From Azohydromonas aeria (GTDB lineage Bacteria; Pseudomonadota; Gammaproteobacteria; Burkholderiales; Burkholderiaceae_C), in the NCBI RefSeq assembly GCF_009760915.1, contig NZ_VIDQ01000048.1, positions 1 to 55,519 on the forward strand: DNA of 55,519 bases, read 5' to 3'. This document shows positions 8,561 through 18,156 of the stretch, one piece after another; positions within the stretch are counted from its first letter, which is position 1, and the number at the start of each line of letters is the position of its first letter. Made by a program: the position numbers and the translations under genes. Below the pieces are notes generated by a model, which saw only the letters and a program-made list of their open reading frames with translations, had not been told where the DNA came from and searched no databases.

Positions 8561-11448
8561 CAGGCCACCACGCGCGGCTCGCCCGCGCCGAAGAGGTTGC
8601 TCACGCAGCGGCCGCACAGCGTCGGGTGCGCCGCGTCCGCGCCCACGTCGGCGCGCCAGTGCCAGCAGCGCTCGCACTTGGTGTCCGAAGACGGCGTGAC
8701 CTCGATCGCCGGCTCGTCGCCCGCGCCGCGCAGCAGCTCCACCGCCGAGACGATCAGCACGAACTTCAGGTCGTCGCCCAGCGAGGACAGCAGCGCGAAG
8801 TCCTCCTCGTTGACGCTGAGCCGCACGTTGGCCTGCAGCGAGGAGCCCACGCCGCCTGCGCTGCGCACCGCCTCGATGGCCTTGTTCACCGCGTCGCGCA
8901 CCTCGTGCACGCGCTGCCAGCGCGCCAGCAGCGCTTCATTGGCCTGCGTGAACGGCCAGTAGGTCTCGGTGAAGATGGTCTGCCCGCCGTCGAACACCTT
9001 CCAGGCCTCCTCGGCCGTGAAGCTCAGGAACGGCGCCATCCAGCGCAGCATCGCCTGCGTGATGTGCCACAGCGCGGTCTGCGCGCTGCGCCGCGCGTGC
9101 GACTTCGGCGCGGTGGTGTAGAGCCGGTCCTTGAGCACGTCCAGGTAGAACGCGCCCAGGTCCTCCGAGCAGTACACCTGCAGCCGGGCCACCACCGGGT
9201 GGAACTCGTAGCGGTCGTAGTGCGCCAGGATTTCAGCCTGCAGCTGCGAGGCGCGGGACAGGGCGTAGCGATCGACTTCGAGCAGCTCCTCCAGCGGCAC
9301 GGCGTCGTCGGCGGCATTGAAGTCGGAGACGTTGGCCAGCAGGAAGCGCAGCGTGTTGCGGATGCGGCGGTAGGCATCGACCACGCGCGCCAGGATCTTG
9401 TCGTCGATGTTGAGGTCGCCCGAATAGTCGGTGGAGGCGCACCACAGCCGCACGATCTCGGCGCCGAGCTTGTTGCTCACCGCCTGGGGCTCGACGGTGT
9501 TGCCGAGGCTCTTGGACATCTTGCGGCCCTGGCCGTCGGTGGCGAAGCCGTGCGTGAGCAGCCCCTTGTAGGGCGCGCGGCCCTCCAGCGCGCAGGCGAT
9601 CAGCAGCGAGGAGTGGAACCAGCCGCGGTGCTGGTCGTGGCCTTCGAGGTAGAGGTCCGCCTCGGGGCCGCTGCCGTGACCCTGGCCGGCGTGGCTGCCG
9701 CGCAGCACGTGAAAGAAGGTCGAGCCCGAGTCGAACCACACGTCCAGGATGTCGGTGCTCTTGGCGTAGTCGGCCGCCTCGTCGCCGAGCCACTCGGCCG
9801 GGTCCAGCTTGCTCCAGGCCTCGATGTTCCCCTGCTCAACCAGTTGGGCCGCGCGCTCGACGAACTCCAGCGTGCGCGGGTGCAGCTCGCCCGTGACCTT
9901 GTGCAGGAAGAAGGGCAGCGGCACGCCCCAGCTGCGCTGGCGGCTGATGCACCAGTCGGGGCGGTTGGCGATCATGTCGCGCAGCCGCGCGCGGCCGTTC
10001 TCGGGGTAGAAGCTGGTCGCGTCGATGGCGGCAAGCGCCGTCTGGCGCAGCGTGCCCGGCGCCTTGTTGACGGTGCACACACCCTCGCCCTCGTCCATGC
10101 GCACGAACCACTGCGCCGCCGCGCGGTAGATCACCGGCGTCTTGTGGCGCCAGCAGTGCGGGTAGCTGTGCTGCATCTGCGCCGTGTTCATCAGGCGCCC
10201 GGCATCCTGCAGCGCCTGCACGATGTTCGGGTTGGCCTTCCAGATGAACTGGCCGCCGAAGAGCGGCAGGTCCGCGGCATAGACGCCGTTGCCCTGGACC
10301 GGGTTGAGGATGTCGGTGGACTTCATCCCGTGCGCGATGCAGGAGTTGAAGTCGTCCACGCCGTAGGCGGGCGCGGAGTGGACGATGCCGGTGCCGTCCT
10401 CGGCCGTGGCGTAGTCGGCCAGGATCACCGGCGCGGTGCGCGCGAAGCCGGCATCCACCTCGGCCAGCGGGTGGTGGAACTCCAGCCCGGCCAGGTGGCG
10501 CCCGGCGGTGACGGCGACGGTTTCACCCTCCAGGCCGTAGCGCGCCAGGCACTTCTCCACCAGCGCCTCGGCCAGCACCAGCAGCCCCCGGGACGTGCGC
10601 ACCAGCGCGTAGGGCAGCTCCGGATTCAGGTTCAGGGCCTGGTTGGCGGGGATGGTCCAGGGCGTGGTGGTCCAGATGACGATGAAGGCGTCCTGCGCCA
10701 GCGCCGGCAGGTCCGGGTCGCTCAGGCCGAAGGCGGCGGCGAGCTTCGCGGGGTCGGCGGCCTTGAAGGCCACGTCGATGGTCGGCGAGGTTTTATCTGC
10801 GTACTCGATCTCGAACTCGGCCAGGGACGAGCCGCAATCGAAGCACCAGTACACGGGCTTGAGGCCGCGATAGACGTAGCCGCGCTCCATGAGCTTGCCG
10901 AGGACGCGGATCTCACCGGCCTCGTTGCCGCGGTCCATGGTGCGGTAGGGGTGCTCCCAGTCGCCCAGCACGCCCAGGCGCTTGAAGTCGGCCATCTGCT
11001 GCGCGATCTGCTCGCCGGCGTAGGCGCGGCTCCTGGCCTGCACCTCGTCGCGCGGCAGGCCGCGGCCGTGGGTCTTCTCGATCTGGTTCTCGATGGGCAG
11101 GCCGTGGCAGTCCCAGCCCGGCACGTACAGTGCGTCGAAGCCGGCGAGCTGCTTCGACTTGACGATCATGTCCTTGAGGATCTTGTTGACCGCGTGCCCG
11201 ATGTGCAGCTTGCCGTTGGCGTAGGGCGGGCCGTCGTGCAGCACGAAGCGCGGCGCGCCGCAGCGCGCCTCGCGCAGCCGCTTGTAGATGCCCTGGTTCT
11301 CCCAGTCCTTGACCCAGCCCGGCTCGCGCTTGGGCAGGTCGCCGCGCATGGGGAACTTCGTGTCGGGCAGGTTCAGGGTGGCGCGGTAGTCGGTGGCGGC
11401 GTCCGCGGCGGGGGCGGCGGCCTGGTCGGCGGTGGTCGAGTCGTTCAT
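8560..11448 (-). CDS. ileS: Isoleucyl-tRNA synthetase
   Basis: 962 residues, typical for the bacterial enzyme, which charges tRNA-Ile and edits misactivated valine. Class I motifs are present: the HIGH motif in NGKLHIGHAVNK and KMSKS in GRKMSKSLGN. The large inserted CP1 editing domain lies between them. The C-terminus has the zinc-binding cysteine set (CERCWHWR...LCGRCVSN). It sits in the conserved block ribF-ileS-lspA on the minus strand and is coupled to lspA by TGATG. Confidence 0.98.
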   Translation of the reverse strand: MNDSTTADQAAAPAADAATDYRATLNLPDTKFPMRGDLPKREPGWVKDWENQGIYKRLREARCGAPRFVLHDGPPYANGKLHIGHAVNKILKDMIVKSKQLAGFDALYVPGWDCHGLPIENQIEKTHGRGLPRDEVQARSRAYAGEQIAQQMADFKRLGVLGDWEHPYRTMDRGNEAGEIRVLGKLMERGYVYRGLKPVYWCFDCGSSLAEFEIEYADKTSPTIDVAFKAADPAKLAAAFGLSDPDLPALAQDAFIVIWTTTPWTIPANQALNLNPELPYALVRTSRGLLVLAEALVEKCLARYGLEGETVAVTAGRHLAGLEFHHPLAEVDAGFARTAPVILADYATAEDGTGIVHSAPAYGVDDFNSCIAHGMKSTDILNPVQGNGVYAADLPLFGGQFIWKANPNIVQALQDAGRLMNTAQMQHSYPHCWRHKTPVIYRAAAQWFVRMDEGEGVCTVNKAPGTLRQTALAAIDATSFYPENGRARLRDMIANRPDWCISRQRSWGVPLPFFLHKVTGELHPRTLEFVERAAQLVEQGNIEAWSKLDPAEWLGDEAADYAKSTDILDVWFDSGSTFFHVLRGSHAGQGHGSGPEADLYLEGHDQHRGWFHSSLLIACALEGRAPYKGLLTHGFATDGQGRKMSKSLGNTVEPQAVSNKLGAEIVRLWCASTDYSGDLNIDDKILARVVDAYRRIRNTLRFLLANVSDFNAADDAVPLEELLEVDRYALSRASQLQAEILAHYDRYEFHPVVARLQVYCSEDLGAFYLDVLKDRLYTTAPKSHARRSAQTALWHITQAMLRWMAPFLSFTAEEAWKVFDGGQTIFTETYWPFTQANEALLARWQRVHEVRDAVNKAIEAVRSAGGVGSSLQANVRLSVNEEDFALLSSLGDDLKFVLIVSAVELLRGAGDEPAIEVTPSSDTKCERCWHWRADVGADAAHPTLCGRCVSNLFGAGEPRVVA

Positions 11449-11697
11449 GGCGGTGGCGCGGGGGTCGGCCGGCGCGGCAAGGAAGGGGGCGATGGGCGCG
11501 AAGGCCCGCGGCAGCGGGACTTGCGGGAGCGGGGCGCGCGTGGTGGGACGCGCGCGCGGCGGCCAACTATTGAATTCGGTCGCGCGTCGCCTGGCGCCGG
11601 GTGCAGGCGTGCCAGCGGCGCAGCGGCGTCAGGAACAGGCAGGAGGGCATCCCCTGATTTTAAGGGTCGGCCCCGAGGCGCGCCGGCTGCCGGGCCG

Positions 11698-12663
11698 TCA
11701 GGCCGCGCCGGCCTCGGCCTGCAACCACGCACGCGCGTCGGCCTCGTCCTGGGCAATGCCCTCGCGCAGCGCCTCCAGCGAGGCGTAGCGGCGCTCGTCG
11801 TGCAATTTATGGAGCAGCTCGACGCGGATGCAGCGCCCGTAGCCGGCGTCCAGTGCCAGCGGCCATTCCAGGCAGTGCGTCTCCAGCAGCACGCGCCCGG
11901 CGTCCTCGACCGTGGGGCGCACGCCCAGCGAGGCCACGCCGGGCAGCGGCTTCTCCGTCAGGCCGTGCACCCGCACCACGAAGATGCCCATGGCCGCGGG
12001 CCTGGGGTGCTCGAAGCGCAGGTTCAGCGTCCGGAAACCCAGGTCGCGGCCGAGCTTGCGGCCGTGCAGCACGTGGCCGCTGATGCTGAAGGGCCGGCCC
12101 AGCAGCGTGGCGGCGACGTCCATGCGCCCGGCGGCCAGGGCCTCGCGCACGGCGGTGCTGGAGACGCGCTGGCCGTGCACCTCGTAGCTGAGCATGCGCG
12201 CCACGTCGAAGCCGGCGGCGTCGCCCGCGGCGTCGAGCGTGGCGTAGTCGCCGGCGCGCCGGGCGCCGTAGCAGAAGTCGTCGCCCACGAGCACGTAGCG
12301 CGCGCGCAGGCCGCGCACCAGCACCTCGTCCACGAAGGCCTGCGGCGACAGGTCGGCCAGGCGCTGGTCGAAGCGCAGGATCACGGCCTGGTCGATGCCG
12401 CAGCGCTCCAGCTCGGTGAGCTTGTCGCGCAGCGTGGCGATGCGCGCCGGGGCCAGCGCCGGCTTGCCGGCGCGGCGGGCGAAGAAGTCGCGCGGGTGCG
12501 GCTCGAAGCTCAGCACGCAGCTGGGCACGCCGCGGTGCTTCGCCTCGTTGGTCAGCAGCGCCAGCATGGCCTGGTGGCCGCGGTGGACGCCGTCGAAGTT
12601 GCCGATCGTGAGCGCGCAGGCGCTCGCAATGCCGGGATGGTTGAAACCGCGGAAGACGCGCAT
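11698..12663 (-). CDS. ribF: Bifunctional riboflavin kinase / FAD synthetase
   Basis: 321 residues. The N-terminal FAD synthetase (nucleotidyltransferase) domain shows ALTIGNFDGVHRGHQAML, an HxGH-type motif, and VGDDFCYGARRAGD. The C-terminal riboflavin kinase domain begins near GHVLHGRKLGRDLGFRTLNL and contains GVASLGVRPTV. It makes FMN and FAD from riboflavin. The start at 12663 gives the standard MRVFRGF N-terminus; the longer open frame to 12756 is not needed. About 250 bases separate it from ileS, so ileS may have its own promoter. Confidence 0.96.
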   Translation of the reverse strand: MRVFRGFNHPGIASACALTIGNFDGVHRGHQAMLALLTNEAKHRGVPSCVLSFEPHPRDFFARRAGKPALAPARIATLRDKLTELERCGIDQAVILRFDQRLADLSPQAFVDEVLVRGLRARYVLVGDDFCYGARRAGDYATLDAAGDAAGFDVARMLSYEVHGQRVSSTAVREALAAGRMDVAATLLGRPFSISGHVLHGRKLGRDLGFRTLNLRFEHPRPAAMGIFVVRVHGLTEKPLPGVASLGVRPTVEDAGRVLLETHCLEWPLALDAGYGRCIRVELLHKLHDERRYASLEALREGIAQDEADARAWLQAEAGAA

Positions 12664-12743
12664 GGCCGGATTATCGCGGCTGGGGCAAACCCGGTCCCTC
12701 TTCGGAGGGGAGCGGCCATTCCCGGCGCTTAAGCTCCCCGGCC

Positions 12744-13979
12744 ATGGCCTCGACATCGACTTCGTCCCCGTCCCCGTCCTCGTCCCCGATCCCGCCTGCC
12801 GCCGCCGATGCGCCCGTGCCGCGGCGCATCCTGCCCGTGATCACGCTGGCGCAGTTCGCCGGCACCTCGCTGTGGTTCGCCGTCAACGCGGTGATGCCCG
12901 ACCTGCAGCGCGAGCTGGGCCTGCCGGCCTCGGCCGTGGGCAACCTGACTTCCGTGGTGCAGCTGGGCTTCATCGCCGGCACCTTCGTCTTCGCGCTGCT
13001 GGCCATTGCCGACCGGGTCTCGGCGCGGCTGGTGTTCCTGCTCTGCGCGCTGGCCGGCGCGGCCTGCACGGTGCTGGCGGCGCTGCTGCCGCCGTCGTGG
13101 ACGGGGCTGCTGCTGCTGCGCGGGGCGACCGGCTTCTTCCTGGCCGGCATCTACCCGGTGGGCATGAAGATCGCGGCGAGCTGGTGGACGCGCGGCCTGG
13201 GCAACGCGCTGGGGCTGATCGTGGGCGCGCTGATGCTGGGCACCGCCGCGCCGCACGCGCTGCGCGCGCTGGGCACGCACTGGCCCTGGCAGCAGGTGAT
13301 GCTGGCCACGGCGGCGCTGGCCGCCGGCGGCGGGCTGCTGCTCTACGCGCTGGTGCCCGACGGCCCGGGCGCGCGCAAGCCGGCCCGGCTCAACTTCAGC
13401 GGGCTGTCGTGCATCTGGCGCGACGCGAAGGTGCGGGCCTCGGTCGGCGGCTACTTCGGCCACATGTGGGAGCTCTACACCTTCTGGGTGCTGGTGCCGG
13501 CGATCGTCGGGCTGCGCTGGGCCGGGGCGACGCTGTCCTGGATGGCCTTCGCGACCATCGCCCTGGGCGCGGTCGGCTCGGTGCTGGGCGGCCTGGCGGT
13601 GCGGCGCGTTGGCGGGGCGCGGGTGGCGGCCTTCTTCATCGGCTGCAGCGGCGCGTGCTGCCTGCTCGCGCCCTGGGCGCTGCAGGCGCCGGACGCGGTG
13701 TTCCTGCTGTGGCTCTTCACCTGGGGCTTCACGGTGTCGCCGGACTCGCCGCAGTTCTCGGCGCTGACCGCGCAGAACGCGCCGCGCGAGGCCGTGGGCA
13801 GCGTGCTGACGCTGGTGAACTGCATCGGCTTTTCCATCTCGGTGCTGAGCATCGAGCTGTTCGTGCGGCTGGCGCAGAGCGTGCCGCTGGCGCAGCTGCT
13901 GCCGTGGCTGGGGCTTGGGCCCGTGGCGGGGCTGCTGCTGCTGCGGCCGCTGCTGCAGGGCCGTGCCGGCGCTGCGTGA
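12744..13979 (+). CDS. Major facilitator superfamily transporter
   Basis: 411 residues with about twelve hydrophobic helices, starting at ILPVITLAQFAGTSLWFAVNAV. The MFS pattern GFFLAGIYPVGMKIAASWW lies in the first half and a second six-helix block starts after residue 215. Substrate unknown; the family resembles nitrate/cyanate-like or sugar-like MFS carriers only loosely. The first ~25 residues are a Ser/Pro/Thr repeat encoded by tandem tcgtccccg-like units. The gene is divergent from ribF with only 80 bases between start codons. Confidence 0.85.
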   Translation: MASTSTSSPSPSSSPIPPAAADAPVPRRILPVITLAQFAGTSLWFAVNAVMPDLQRELGLPASAVGNLTSVVQLGFIAGTFVFALLAIADRVSARLVFLLCALAGAACTVLAALLPPSWTGLLLLRGATGFFLAGIYPVGMKIAASWWTRGLGNALGLIVGALMLGTAAPHALRALGTHWPWQQVMLATAALAAGGGLLLYALVPDGPGARKPARLNFSGLSCIWRDAKVRASVGGYFGHMWELYTFWVLVPAIVGLRWAGATLSWMAFATIALGAVGSVLGGLAVRRVGGARVAAFFIGCSGACCLLAPWALQAPDAVFLLWLFTWGFTVSPDSPQFSALTAQNAPREAVGSVLTLVNCIGFSISVLSIELFVRLAQSVPLAQLLPWLGLGPVAGLLLLRPLLQGRAGAA

Positions 13980-14124
13980 AATATTGCTGCTCCGGCCGGC
14001 GTGGTACCGGGCCGGCGTTGCGGGCGGTGGCACCCTTGCGAGACGGCGGCCGGGCCGGTGGGCCCGGACACCGCCGATGACGACGAGCCGTGAGGGGATC
14101 GGCCGCGGAACGGGGAGGGAGTGC

Positions 14125-15078
14125 ATGGGAGAGAGGGTCATTGCGGGGCAGGTGCGCGGCCCGCAACCCGCGGCGCGCCGGCGGCGCCGGCACCGGCTGC
14201 TGGCGGGACTGCTGGTGCTGGCCGTGCTGGGCCCGCTGGCGGTGCTGTGGGCGCTGCGCGCCGGGCTGGACCGGATGCTGTTCCCGCCCGTCGAGCTGTA
14301 CGGGACGGTCAACGCGCAGGAGACGTGGCTGGTGCCCGGCAGCGAGGGCGACGGTTCCGCGCTGATGCTGCGCCGCTTCGGCGTGCCGGTGCTGGGCTGC
14401 GTGGTGTTCTTTCCCGGCCAGAAGGGCGGCGTGGCCGACTACGTGGCCGCGCTGTTCCCGCCGCTGCTGGCGCGCGGGGCGGCGGTGTTCGCGGTGTCGT
14501 ACCCGGGGCAGGACGGCGCGCCGGGCCAGCCGCGGCTGCGCGAGCAGCCGCGCATGGCGGCGCAGGCCATCGAGGAGGTGATGCAGCACTGCGCGCCGCT
14601 GCCCACGGTGGTGCTGGGCCGCTCGCTGGGCGCGATGCCGGCGGCCTACGGCGCCGCGCTGGCGCGGCCGGCGGCGCTGGTGCTCGAAGGCGCGCCGGCG
14701 TCGCTGTCCGACGCGGTGCGCACGCGGCTGGCGTCGCGCTGGTGGTCGGCGCCGCTGGCGGGGCTGCCGGTGTCGGCGCTGCTGCCCGAGGACCCGTCGC
14801 TGGCCGAGGCGCTGTCCCGGGCGGAGGAGCTGCCGGTGGTGATCTTCCAGGGCTCGCGCGACGACGTGACGCCGCTGGAGTCGCTGCTGCGCGCCGGGCT
14901 GCCGCAGCGCGTGAAGGTGCGGGTGGTGGAAGGCGCCACGCATTCCTCGACCTGGCAGCAGGCCGGCGATGCCCTCTTCGACGCGGTGATGGCGCCGCTG
15001 CAGCCGATCGAGAAGCCGGCTCCCCCAGCGCGGGAAGCGCTGAACGGCGCAAGGCCTCGCACTCGGCCCGGTTCGTGA
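14125..15078 (+). CDS. Membrane-anchored alpha/beta hydrolase
   Basis: 317 residues. An Arg-rich N-terminus precedes one hydrophobic segment (LLAGLLVLAVLGPLAVLWAL, about 18-38), so it is probably anchored in the inner membrane facing the periplasm. The hydrolase fold is indicated by VVFFPGQKGG, the nucleophile elbow GRSLGAM, the putative acid in GSRDDVTP and the histidine in GATHSST. Substrate unknown. A GGGGAGGGA SD sits just upstream of the chosen ATG; an earlier in-frame ATG at 14077 lacks one. The last ~25 residues are Pro/Arg-rich and have no domain. Confidence 0.78.
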   Translation: MGERVIAGQVRGPQPAARRRRRHRLLAGLLVLAVLGPLAVLWALRAGLDRMLFPPVELYGTVNAQETWLVPGSEGDGSALMLRRFGVPVLGCVVFFPGQKGGVADYVAALFPPLLARGAAVFAVSYPGQDGAPGQPRLREQPRMAAQAIEEVMQHCAPLPTVVLGRSLGAMPAAYGAALARPAALVLEGAPASLSDAVRTRLASRWWSAPLAGLPVSALLPEDPSLAEALSRAEELPVVIFQGSRDDVTPLESLLRAGLPQRVKVRVVEGATHSSTWQQAGDALFDAVMAPLQPIEKPAPPAREALNGARPRTRPGS

Positions 15079-15089
15079 CGCAGTTCACG

Positions 15090-15122
15090 CTGATTCAACG
15101 CGCCGTTGCTGATCTGAATCAG
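15090..15122. promoter_or_regulatory. Inverted repeat upstream of the secreted metzincin gene
   Basis: Perfect 8-base arms CTGATTCA (15090-15097) and TGAATCAG (15115-15122) are separated by 17 bases. A smaller dyad CAGGC-TTA-GCCTG follows at 15145-15157. The spacing suits a dimeric DNA-binding protein better than a terminator, since no T-tract follows. Regulatory role is inferred. Confidence 0.45.
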
Positions 15123-15241
15123 ACGGTTTCCGCCATCCCCCATTCAGGCTTAGCCTGTCAGCGAACACGTAGTACCTGCGGACCGAGAGCCGGCAGTACC
15201 AAGGCGTGAGGCCGCGGCGCCCCCGGGGGAGGAGGGCGACG

Positions 15242-17305
15242 ATGACCCAAACGAAAAGCTGGGCGCTGAGCGCCCTGGCGCTGGCATTGGCCGGCGCCTT
15301 CGCCACGCCGGCCGCTTTTGCCGCCGGCCCGAACGCCCATGCCAACCCCAACGCGGTGCCGCAGCGCGAGAAGGGGCCGTTCCCGCAGCTGAACCTGCCC
15401 GACCGCGAGCACGCCGGGCAGCGCGCCATCGATGTGCTCGGGGATCGGCTGCCCGAGGTGGCGGCGTGGTACGGGAAGTCGCCCGACGAGTTCAGGGAGC
15501 AGCTGCTCAAGGACAAGCGCATGCGCGTGGACAAGCGCGGGCGGGTGTTCTTCGTCGAGGAAATCGACTTCCCGCTGCCGGCCACCCCCGCCTCGGCCGC
15601 CAGCACCGGCGCGCTCGACGGCACGCTGGCGCCGCTCGACCAGACTTTCACCTTGCACAGCAAGCCGGGCGCGAAGCGGACGATCTGGCTGAACTTCAAG
15701 GGCGCCGTCCTCAACAACACGGCCTGGAACAGCAGCGGCACGACCATCACCGCGCCGCCCTTCGACACCGACGGCGTGCCCTACAGCTTCTCGGCGGCGG
15801 AGCTGGAGCGCATCCAGTACATCTGGCAGCGCGTGGCGGAGGACTTCGCGCCCTTCGACGTGAACGTGACCACCGAGGCGGTGGCGCAGGACCTCATCAC
15901 GCGCAGCGGCACGAGCGACGAGTTCTACGGCACGCAGGTGGTGATCACGACGCGCGCCGGCGTGTACAGCTACTCCTGCGGCGGCGTCGCCTACCTGGGC
16001 GTCTTCGACGACACCAGCGACTACTACAAGCCCGCGCTGGTGTTCTACGACGCGCTGGGGCCGGGCAGCGAGAAGTACGTGGCCGAGGCGATCTCGCACG
16101 AGGCCGGCCACAACATGGGCTTGTCCCATGACGGCACCTCCACCGCCGGCTACTACACCGGCCAGGGCTCGGGCGCGACGGGCTGGGCGCCGATCATGGG
16201 CGTGGGCTACTACCAGCCGCTGTCGCAGTGGAGCAAGGGCGAGTACACCGACGCCAGCAACCTGCAGGACGACTACGCGGTGATGCAGGGCAACGGCTTG
16301 CCGCTGCGCGCCGACGACCACGGCGACACGGCCGGCACGGCCACCGTGCTGACGGGCACCGCCGCCGCCGGCGTGACCACCGCCCGGGCGCAGGGCGTGA
16401 TCGGCACGCCCGCGGACGTGGACGTGTTCTCCTTCGCCGCCGCTGCCGGCGCAGCCAGCTTCACGCTGGCGCCCGCCGCGCGCGCGGCCAACCTGGACGG
16501 GGTGCTGACGCTGAAGAGCGCCGCCGGCACCACGCTGGCGACGGCGAACCCGCTGGAAGCCCTGAACGCCACGCTGAGCGTGACGCTGCCGGCCGCGGGC
16601 ACCTACACGCTGTGGGTGCAGGGCACGGGCAAGGGCGACCCGCTGACCACGGGCTACTCCAGCTACGGCAGCCTGGGCCAGTACGCGCTGACGGCGTCGT
16701 ACCCGACGGCCGCGAACCAGCCGCCCACCGCCGTGATCGGTGCCTCGACGCTGCGCGGCACGGCGCCGCTGGCGGTCACGTTCTCCGGCGCGGGCTCCGG
16801 TGACCCGGACGGCAGCATTGCCGCCTACGACTGGAGCTTCGGCGACGGCGGCACGGCCAGCGGCGCCGCCGTCTCGCGCGTGTTCTCGGCCGCCGGCAGC
16901 TACGCCACCACGCTGCGCGTGACCGACAACACCGGCCTGTCCGCCAGCGCCAGCGTGACGGTGACGGTGGACGCGCCGGTGGTGATCATTCCGATGCGGG
17001 TGGCGGACATCGCCATGGGGCTGACCGTCAACAAGGGCGGGAATGCGAATGCCTCGGCGCGGGTGAAGGTGGTGGATTCGAACGGGTTGCCGGTGGCCGG
17101 GGCGGTGGTGACCGGGGCCTGGAGCGGGCTGGTGTCGGCTTCGGGGGTGACGGCGACCACCGATGCGAGCGGGGTGGCCGCGTTCACCTCGGCGAGTTCC
17201 AAGAAATCCGGGTCATTCGTGTTTGCCGTCACCAACGTGGCCCGGAGTGGGTATTCGTATGCGGCGGGGGCGAATACGGAGACGAGGGATTTCATTTTCA
17301 GATAA
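15242..17305 (+). CDS. Secreted metzincin metallopeptidase with PPC and PKD domains
   Basis: 687 residues. A signal peptide (ALSALALALAGAFATPAAFA) ends near residue 27. The catalytic zinc motif HEAGHNMGLSHDG is at about 286-298, with the HExxHxxGxxHD form of reprolysin-like metzincins. After it come a bacterial pre-peptidase C-terminal (PPC) domain at about 370-480 and a PKD domain at about 495-580 (YDWSFGDGGTASG). A final Ig-like domain (NANASARVKVVDSNGLPVAGAVV) follows. The protein is likely exported by Sec and then type II secretion. The start at 15242 follows a strong AGGAGGG SD; an upstream frame-start at 15206 is rejected. Host substrate unknown. Confidence 0.88.
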   Translation: MTQTKSWALSALALALAGAFATPAAFAAGPNAHANPNAVPQREKGPFPQLNLPDREHAGQRAIDVLGDRLPEVAAWYGKSPDEFREQLLKDKRMRVDKRGRVFFVEEIDFPLPATPASAASTGALDGTLAPLDQTFTLHSKPGAKRTIWLNFKGAVLNNTAWNSSGTTITAPPFDTDGVPYSFSAAELERIQYIWQRVAEDFAPFDVNVTTEAVAQDLITRSGTSDEFYGTQVVITTRAGVYSYSCGGVAYLGVFDDTSDYYKPALVFYDALGPGSEKYVAEAISHEAGHNMGLSHDGTSTAGYYTGQGSGATGWAPIMGVGYYQPLSQWSKGEYTDASNLQDDYAVMQGNGLPLRADDHGDTAGTATVLTGTAAAGVTTARAQGVIGTPADVDVFSFAAAAGAASFTLAPAARAANLDGVLTLKSAAGTTLATANPLEALNATLSVTLPAAGTYTLWVQGTGKGDPLTTGYSSYGSLGQYALTASYPTAANQPPTAVIGASTLRGTAPLAVTFSGAGSGDPDGSIAAYDWSFGDGGTASGAAVSRVFSAAGSYATTLRVTDNTGLSASASVTVTVDAPVVIIPMRVADIAMGLTVNKGGNANASARVKVVDSNGLPVAGAVVTGAWSGLVSASGVTATTDASGVAAFTSASSKKSGSFVFAVTNVARSGYSYAAGANTETRDFIFR

Positions 17306-17316
17306 GGTGTTATCTG
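17299..17316 (+). terminator. Hairpin over the metzincin stop codon
   Basis: CAGATAA-GGTG-TTATCTG is a perfect 7-base stem with a 4-base loop, and the stop TAA is part of the first arm. No immediate T-run follows (GGGGTGGG...), so it could be a weak terminator or a 3'-end stabilising hairpin. It marks the sharp change to low GC. Confidence 0.45.
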
Positions 17317-17358
17317 GGGTGGGTTGTAGTGTTTTAACAATTGAAGAGGACTGGTGTT

Positions 17359-18156
17359 ATGGAGCTCAAACATAAAGGCGTTTCAGAAAATCTTTCGCGA
17401 GCGCTTCTTGTGGTGTTAATTGGGTTGGGATTGCTTGGGGGTTGCAGCAGTATTGATAAAACCAATCAAGCTGTGAGTCAACTTGGGGCTTCGTTATATG
17501 CCCCGCGTCATTACATGGATGAAAATTATTCTATGCGTTTGTCAGGGTTAGAGAGAGGTAGCGCTATAGATTCAAAGGGAAGAGAGTTTCTTTCTGATTA
17601 TCTGAATAAAATCAACTATGACTACGCAATGTACGTAACCAATCTAACTAGTGGAAAAGCTAGTTTAAATGTTACATATGATAGTACGAACCTTGGTCTA
17701 ACTGGGGCTGCTGCTGTTGTTACGCCAGTTGCCACAAAAACTGCATTTGCTGCTCTTAGTACATTTTTTCAGGGGCAAAAACAGTCTATCGACAAGAATA
17801 TTTTCGACGATAAAGCGGTGTTTGCTTTAACATCAATTATGGAAATACGTCGCACTGAGGTTTTGGGGAAGATTAGAAGAAGTCTTTTAAATAAGGAATA
17901 TACGCTTGGAGATGCCTTGCTCGACTTGGACGAGTATTACAGATCTGGTACTTTGCAAACGGCTTTGCAGGCGTCTTTCTTGAATCAACAGCGCTTGGAT
18001 TCTGGACAGCCAACATCCGCCGCGCCTGCCGCGTCAGCTGCCTCCGGTACTGCTGGAGCACCATCTAGTGTTACTCCTAGATCGGATAATAAATTTAATG
18101 CTCCATATATTCTTCCTTCGCCGGCCTATCCTTCTTCGACGAACCCATTTCGGTGA
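17359..18156 (+). CDS. Lipoprotein of unknown function (low-GC island)
   Basis: 265 residues with a lipoprotein signal peptide ending in the lipobox LLGGC at about residue 26. The mature part has helical segments (SKGREFLSDYLNKINYDYAMYV), an Ala/Val-rich hydrophobic stretch (GAAAVVTPVATKTAFAALSTFF) and a C-terminal Ser/Pro/Ala-rich tail. No family is recognised. Codon use is strikingly unlike its neighbours: many AT-ending codons, local GC by eye about 40-45%. AGAGGA lies 8 bases before the ATG. Its TGA overlaps the GTG of the HNH gene (GTGA), so the two are translated as a pair. Acquisition by transfer is likely. Confidence 0.8.
   Translation: MELKHKGVSENLSRALLVVLIGLGLLGGCSSIDKTNQAVSQLGASLYAPRHYMDENYSMRLSGLERGSAIDSKGREFLSDYLNKINYDYAMYVTNLTSGKASLNVTYDSTNLGLTGAAAVVTPVATKTAFAALSTFFQGQKQSIDKNIFDDKAVFALTSIMEIRRTEVLGKIRRSLLNKEYTLGDALLDLDEYYRSGTLQTALQASFLNQQRLDSGQPTSAAPAASAASGTAGAPSSVTPRSDNKFNAPYILPSPAYPSSTNPFR

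Noticed and set aside
8626..12732. A 1368-codon open frame on the plus strand
   Set aside because: It is antisense to ileS and ribF, which are unmistakable. High GC makes stop codons rare in the opposite strand; the translation is Ala/Arg/Gly/Val-rich without domains.
14116..15209. Second reading frame across the alpha/beta hydrolase gene
   Set aside because: It is an Ala/Gly/Arg-rich frame-shifted version of the hydrolase without motifs or its own SD.
15123..15241. Cyclic di-GMP riboswitch in the metzincin leader
   Set aside because: The conserved GGCAAACC and GACGCAAAGCC elements are absent.
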